In this document: piece after piece, positions 20,424 to 22,834 of the stretch
Layout: each line of letters opens with the position of its first letter
Position numbering within the stretch: position 1 is the first letter of the stretch
IMG/VR virus record: IMGVR_UViG_3300046012_000591
Location: 1-22,834 of that record
From: a virus
DNA length: 22,834 nt
Strand: one strand, 5' to 3'
Notes under the pieces: generated by a model
Databases searched by the model: none
Seen by the model: only the letters and a program-made list of their open reading frames with translations
What the model was told of the DNA's origin: nothing
Program-made: the position numbers and the translations under genes

Positions 20424-21422
20424 TTAGTTCTCAAGCTTGTAGGCCAACCAGTTAATCTGGTCGTTATTAGCTCCTGCGGGGGATTGAGCGCCTCCTGCAA
20501 GGAACATATAAGGAACAAATACTCCGGACCTAAAAGGCTGGTATTGGAAGTTGTACCCAGTTTGTACACCTGTCACAGGATCAACTTGCGTCGAAGCACC
20601 GGCTGGAGCTACAGTCGCGAACAGTTGAGCTGTTGGAGATGATGTAGAAGAAGGGAAAGCAAACGCAGAGAATGCGCTTGAGTCAATGTCAACTGTAAAC
20701 TGATAGTTTGCAGCATCTATAGACAGAATTTTCCCTGTTAGCTGATTCATTTGGTACATGCCAAAGGAATAAGGCACGCTAAAATGAACCTTCATACCTA
20801 CTGCGTAGTACAAGCTAGGATCAACAGATGTAGTGACAACTGCTTGAACAGCCTGAGAAATAGCCGTTACATACAAAAACTGAGGCTCTACAGCGGCATA
20901 TTTAGAAATACGTCGTGTAAACCCGGCTGTTCCTGCTGCTGCAAATCCAGATGAATTAAGACCAATGAGTGTATATCCAGATCCTGAGACACTCGAGATC
21001 TCAAAGTTCATCCCAGAAAGCTGTAGCATGCCTGTCGTGTTATAGAATTGCAGAATATCCCCTTCAGAATATGTCTGTGTCTGCGTCACAACCGCTTGAG
21101 CGGCTTGTGTGATCGCTGTGATCGGGTTAGCTGACTGTGCTTCTATAAACGGTGAATTTTGCACGTATGTGAATCCGCCGCTTGCATAAGCGCTTGTCAA
21201 ATCTGCTGTTGTTTTCACAACTTTTACGCCACCATCTGCTGCTGAAGCTCCCGCACCAAATTTAGGACCAAACCAACGACTTTCTATAACCTTATTAGGA
21301 TTAGAAGCCGCAATTTGAGTGACGTTAAACACTTCCATGTAATCCACAGAGCTTGGCATAGGAATAGGAACGCCGGCTCCAGTAGATTTGAAATTTCCAC
21401 CTGTAATGATAGTAAAAGGCAT
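20424..21422 (-). CDS. Capsid-linked protein with repeated FCCH-like domains
   Basis: A 332-residue protein next to the major capsid gene with a strong AAGGGGG ribosome site. After an N-terminal region (MPFTIITGGNFKSTGAGVPI, FNVTQIAASNPNKVIESRWF) come two related beta domains. The first (about 105-175) reads AITQAAQAVVTQTQTYSEGD, LQLSGMNFEISSVSGSGYTL. The second (about 183-260) reads AISQAVQAVVTTSVDPSLYY, FGMYQMNQLTGKILSIDAAN, VDIDSSAFSAFAFPSS. Both have an S-A-V-Q-A-V-V-T entry, a Met/Asn-rich loop and a closing strand. The second is also the core of the downstream 129-residue protein. Placement and probable high expression suggest a capsid decoration or cement protein, or a tail-accessory protein. 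Confidence 0.6.
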   Translation of the reverse strand: MPFTIITGGNFKSTGAGVPIPMPSSVDYMEVFNVTQIAASNPNKVIESRWFGPKFGAGASAADGGVKVVKTTADLTSAYASGGFTYVQNSPFIEAQSANPITAITQAAQAVVTQTQTYSEGDILQFYNTTGMLQLSGMNFEISSVSGSGYTLIGLNSSGFAAAGTAGFTRRISKYAAVEPQFLYVTAISQAVQAVVTTSVDPSLYYAVGMKVHFSVPYSFGMYQMNQLTGKILSIDAANYQFTVDIDSSAFSAFAFPSSTSSPTAQLFATVAPAGASTQVDPVTGVQTGYNFQYQPFRSGVFVPYMFLAGGAQSPAGANNDQINWLAYKLEN

Positions 21423-21432
21423 TGTGACCCCC

Positions 21433-22395
21433 TTAGGATGGTTGGAAGGTTGTTGCGTTTAGTCCAGAAATCCAGTTCTGGTTAGTGATAGCACGCGCAA
21501 TGGCGAACTTCGCATAGAGCTGGCTGTTCTGAGCTACAGAGGAAACCACCCAAGGTGGACGATAGCCAATCACGGCGGTGTAGTTGTTCTGCTCGATCTT
21601 GGCAGCAGCTTCTAGGCCGAACATCGGGATTGTATAGACGGTATTTCCCTTCAAGGAGATTCCAGGAATCTTTGCAGCCTTGGAGGAGACAAAGAAGCGG
21701 AATCGGCTAATGGAGCAATACTCCTCTGGTCTGATCCCCTCTTGTGTGGGATATGCAGACTTGAGTAATACGCCTTGAACCTTTTGCAGGTCAGCGCATA
21801 GGTTAGTATTTGCAAGCGCAATAAACGCATCACGCACACCAGCTGTACCGAACTTTAGAGTTGCCTCTAGGTTGGTTAGCATTGTGCGAGCGTCGTTGCC
21901 AAGCAAGATGTTCTCAATGTTGTTTACATCGTTCAGTGAGATGTTACTTGGCTGGTCGCCGTTTAAGCCGCCTGTGCAGTTGAGGTAAGAGACGCTTGAG
22001 GCGAAAAGATCGCGCATAAGCAAATCTTCCTTCTCACGCAGCCATTGACCAAGCAATGCCGTAAACTTTGTGAGCGTCTTGCTGTTCTCCCACAAGACCA
22101 CTTGCTCGTTCGTCACGATGCTCTTGGCGTATATTTCCATAGTCGCATCGATGTCTGTACGAACAGGCACTTCAGATGCGGGATCGATACCAGAGCCATC
22201 GAGCTGCCCACCATCAGTAGATAAGCGCTCAAAGCGTGACATACGAGTCGTCTTACCGATGTAAGATTCTGCGTGATGTAGATCAACACCAAATGAGTGA
22301 ATTAAATTGAACATTGGCGTGGAAAGTAGATCTTCCGAAGCCTGAACGGGTAGTTCAGGTGCCATGTTCTGTATGCCAGTGATTCCAGTTTGCAT
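21433..22395 (-). CDS. Major capsid protein, N4 gp56-like
   Basis: A 320-residue predicted HK97-fold coat protein. Visible family features: an N-terminal arm (NMAPELPVQASEDLLSTPMF), HSFGVDLHHAESYIGKTTRM with a Gly-Lys-Thr entry strand, a helical spine DIDATMEIYAKSIVTNEQVV (about 81-100), FTALLGQWLREKEDLLMRDL (111-130) with the arm helix, and a C-terminal beta region with TVYTIPMFGLEAAAKIEQNN and the final RPPWVVSSVAQNSQLYAKFA. The VTNEQV followed by a tri-helical charged stretch is the hallmark of N4 gp56-type capsid proteins. GAGG precedes the ATG. The gene starts the highly packed virion cluster and is followed by a decoration-like gene. Confident as a coat protein, less so about subfamily. 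Confidence 0.8.
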   Translation of the reverse strand: MQTGITGIQNMAPELPVQASEDLLSTPMFNLIHSFGVDLHHAESYIGKTTRMSRFERLSTDGGQLDGSGIDPASEVPVRTDIDATMEIYAKSIVTNEQVVLWENSKTLTKFTALLGQWLREKEDLLMRDLFASSVSYLNCTGGLNGDQPSNISLNDVNNIENILLGNDARTMLTNLEATLKFGTAGVRDAFIALANTNLCADLQKVQGVLLKSAYPTQEGIRPEEYCSISRFRFFVSSKAAKIPGISLKGNTVYTIPMFGLEAAAKIEQNNYTAVIGYRPPWVVSSVAQNSQLYAKFAIARAITNQNWISGLNATTFQPS

Positions 22396-22542
22396 AGTGC
22401 CTCAAAGTAAGTTGAATTGTCACGATTGACGAAATCGTTAATTCAGTCTTACGGTGGCGAGGCGTACTATGCGGCCAGGATATGTGAGACTTGCGAGGTC
22501 TCTTTATTCTGCTAGGCCCAATATATCAAACAAAATGTTTAA
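22396..22542 (-). promoter_or_regulatory. Leader region before the capsid gene
   Basis: A 147-bp gap between a small upstream gene and the capsid gene. On the minus strand it holds a TTGATA hexamer with a poor TAAAGA -10 (about 22500-22530) and a 5-bp hairpin GAGAC/GTCTC (22486-22502). No gene was seen. It may carry a capsid promoter or a stabilising leader; evidence is weak. Confidence 0.3.
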
Positions 22543-22710
22543 TCACAATTTCTCATTCTTTTCTAAATCTCTTTCATCCAAATATTTCTTGGCATTCTCG
22601 GAAAGTTCATTAAGAAATCTCTCAATCAGACAAAAAGATTTTACATAGTTGTTTTCTTCAAGAAGACGACGATCTTCTTTTTCATATAATTCCTTATATT
22701 CACATGACAT
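22543..22710 (-). CDS. Small charged helical protein upstream of the capsid gene
   Basis: A 55-residue protein starting MSCEYKELYEKEDRRLLEEN and ending RDLEKNEKL. AAGGAG lies 8 nt before the ATG, and the ATG follows the upstream stop by 2 nt. It is nearly all charged (Glu, Lys, Arg, Asp), with a LIERFLNELSENAKKYLDER helix, and is probably a single coiled coil. Small acidic helical proteins beside capsid genes can be scaffold fragments or chaperones, but 55 residues is far below a normal scaffold. Function unknown. Confidence 0.65.
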   Translation of the reverse strand: MSCEYKELYEKEDRRLLEENNYVKSFCLIERFLNELSENAKKYLDERDLEKNEKL

Positions 22711-22712
22711 TT

Positions 22713-22834
22713 CTACACTCCTTTCAGCACGCGTTGCATTCTAGCCCAGTTCTCTGCCTTCTTCTGCTCTGCTTCTTGCCATGTAGATCTTGGCGCTTCT
22801 CCTGTTGGGGATGGACCGGGAGATGACATAGATC
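22713..22834 (-). CDS. Partial CDS at the right edge, C-terminus only
   Basis: A minus-strand frame that runs off the window at 22834 and ends with TAG at 22713, 2 nt before the next gene's start. The visible last 40 residues read MSSPGPSPTGEAPRSTWQEA then EQKKAENWARMQRVLKGV (an internal Met at 22829 could also be a start). A Pro/Ser/Gly-rich linker leads into a charged helix. In this position (just before capsid) the end of a portal or scaffold gene would fit. The sequence shown cannot confirm either. Confidence 0.5.
   Translation of the reverse strand, partial: SMSSPGPSPTGEAPRSTWQEAEQKKAENWARMQRVLKGV

Noticed and set aside
22454-22648. Plus-strand frame over the leader and small gene before the capsid
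   Set aside because: No ribosome site; it overlaps the minus-strand 55-residue gene that has AAGGAG and correct spacing.
1-22834. tRNA genes, rRNA, CRISPR arrays, insertion sequences, integrase or terminase
   Set aside because: None was recognised. Small RNAs and weak homologues cannot be excluded by reading alone.

Overview
This window looks like part of a tailed-phage genome, either a prophage or a free podovirus-like phage. An early recombination/regulation block lies on the left (plus strand). A long, tightly packed virion block lies on the right and is read entirely from the minus strand. No integrase, terminase, portal or lysis gene can be recognised; terminase and portal probably lie beyond the right edge. 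The host cannot be fixed from sequence alone. Chlamydiota-like or another intracellular host is only a guess, prompted by the secreted fucosyltransferase-like gene.

Left block (1-5159). A small Cro/YdaS-like repressor (minus) faces a control region with a good sigma70-like promoter and three ACCAAAAA repeats. Downstream on the plus strand is an overlapping three-gene operon: a RecT/Bet-type single-strand annealing protein, a 55-residue protein and a YqaJ-type exonuclease. It closes with a strong terminator. Next come two tandemly duplicated small membrane/coiled-coil proteins, then an opposing minus-strand set of three tiny genes (a lipoprotein, a KPKKQAVAIALSEAR-type basic protein and a Lys/Ala-rich helical protein). 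An AT-rich spacer leads to a secreted glycosyltransferase of the fucosyltransferase superfamily, a plausible accessory (cargo) gene.

Right block (5161-22834, minus strand, read right to left). Order: end of an unidentified gene, a 55-residue protein, an N4 gp56-like major capsid protein, two proteins sharing a repeated beta domain, a conserved small protein, a gp4-like head-tail adaptor candidate, a large nozzle/hub-like protein, a gp53-like fibre-tip protein, and a run of probable internal virion or ejection proteins including one with a KTSC-like domain. The block ends in a fibre/adhesin set: a 792-residue beta-repeat fibre, four small beta proteins and a poly-glycine adhesin. Spacing is a few bases or overlapping (TAATG, ATGA) almost throughout, so most is probably cotranscribed. 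Exceptions are a hairpin after the capsid pair and a 142-bp gap before the fibre genes.

Most attention-worthy: the secreted fucosyltransferase-like gene abutting the adhesin genes, the mix-and-match of N- and C-terminal modules among the small adhesins, the recent duplication with an 11-residue coiled-coil insertion, and the repeated FCCH-like domain next to the capsid gene.
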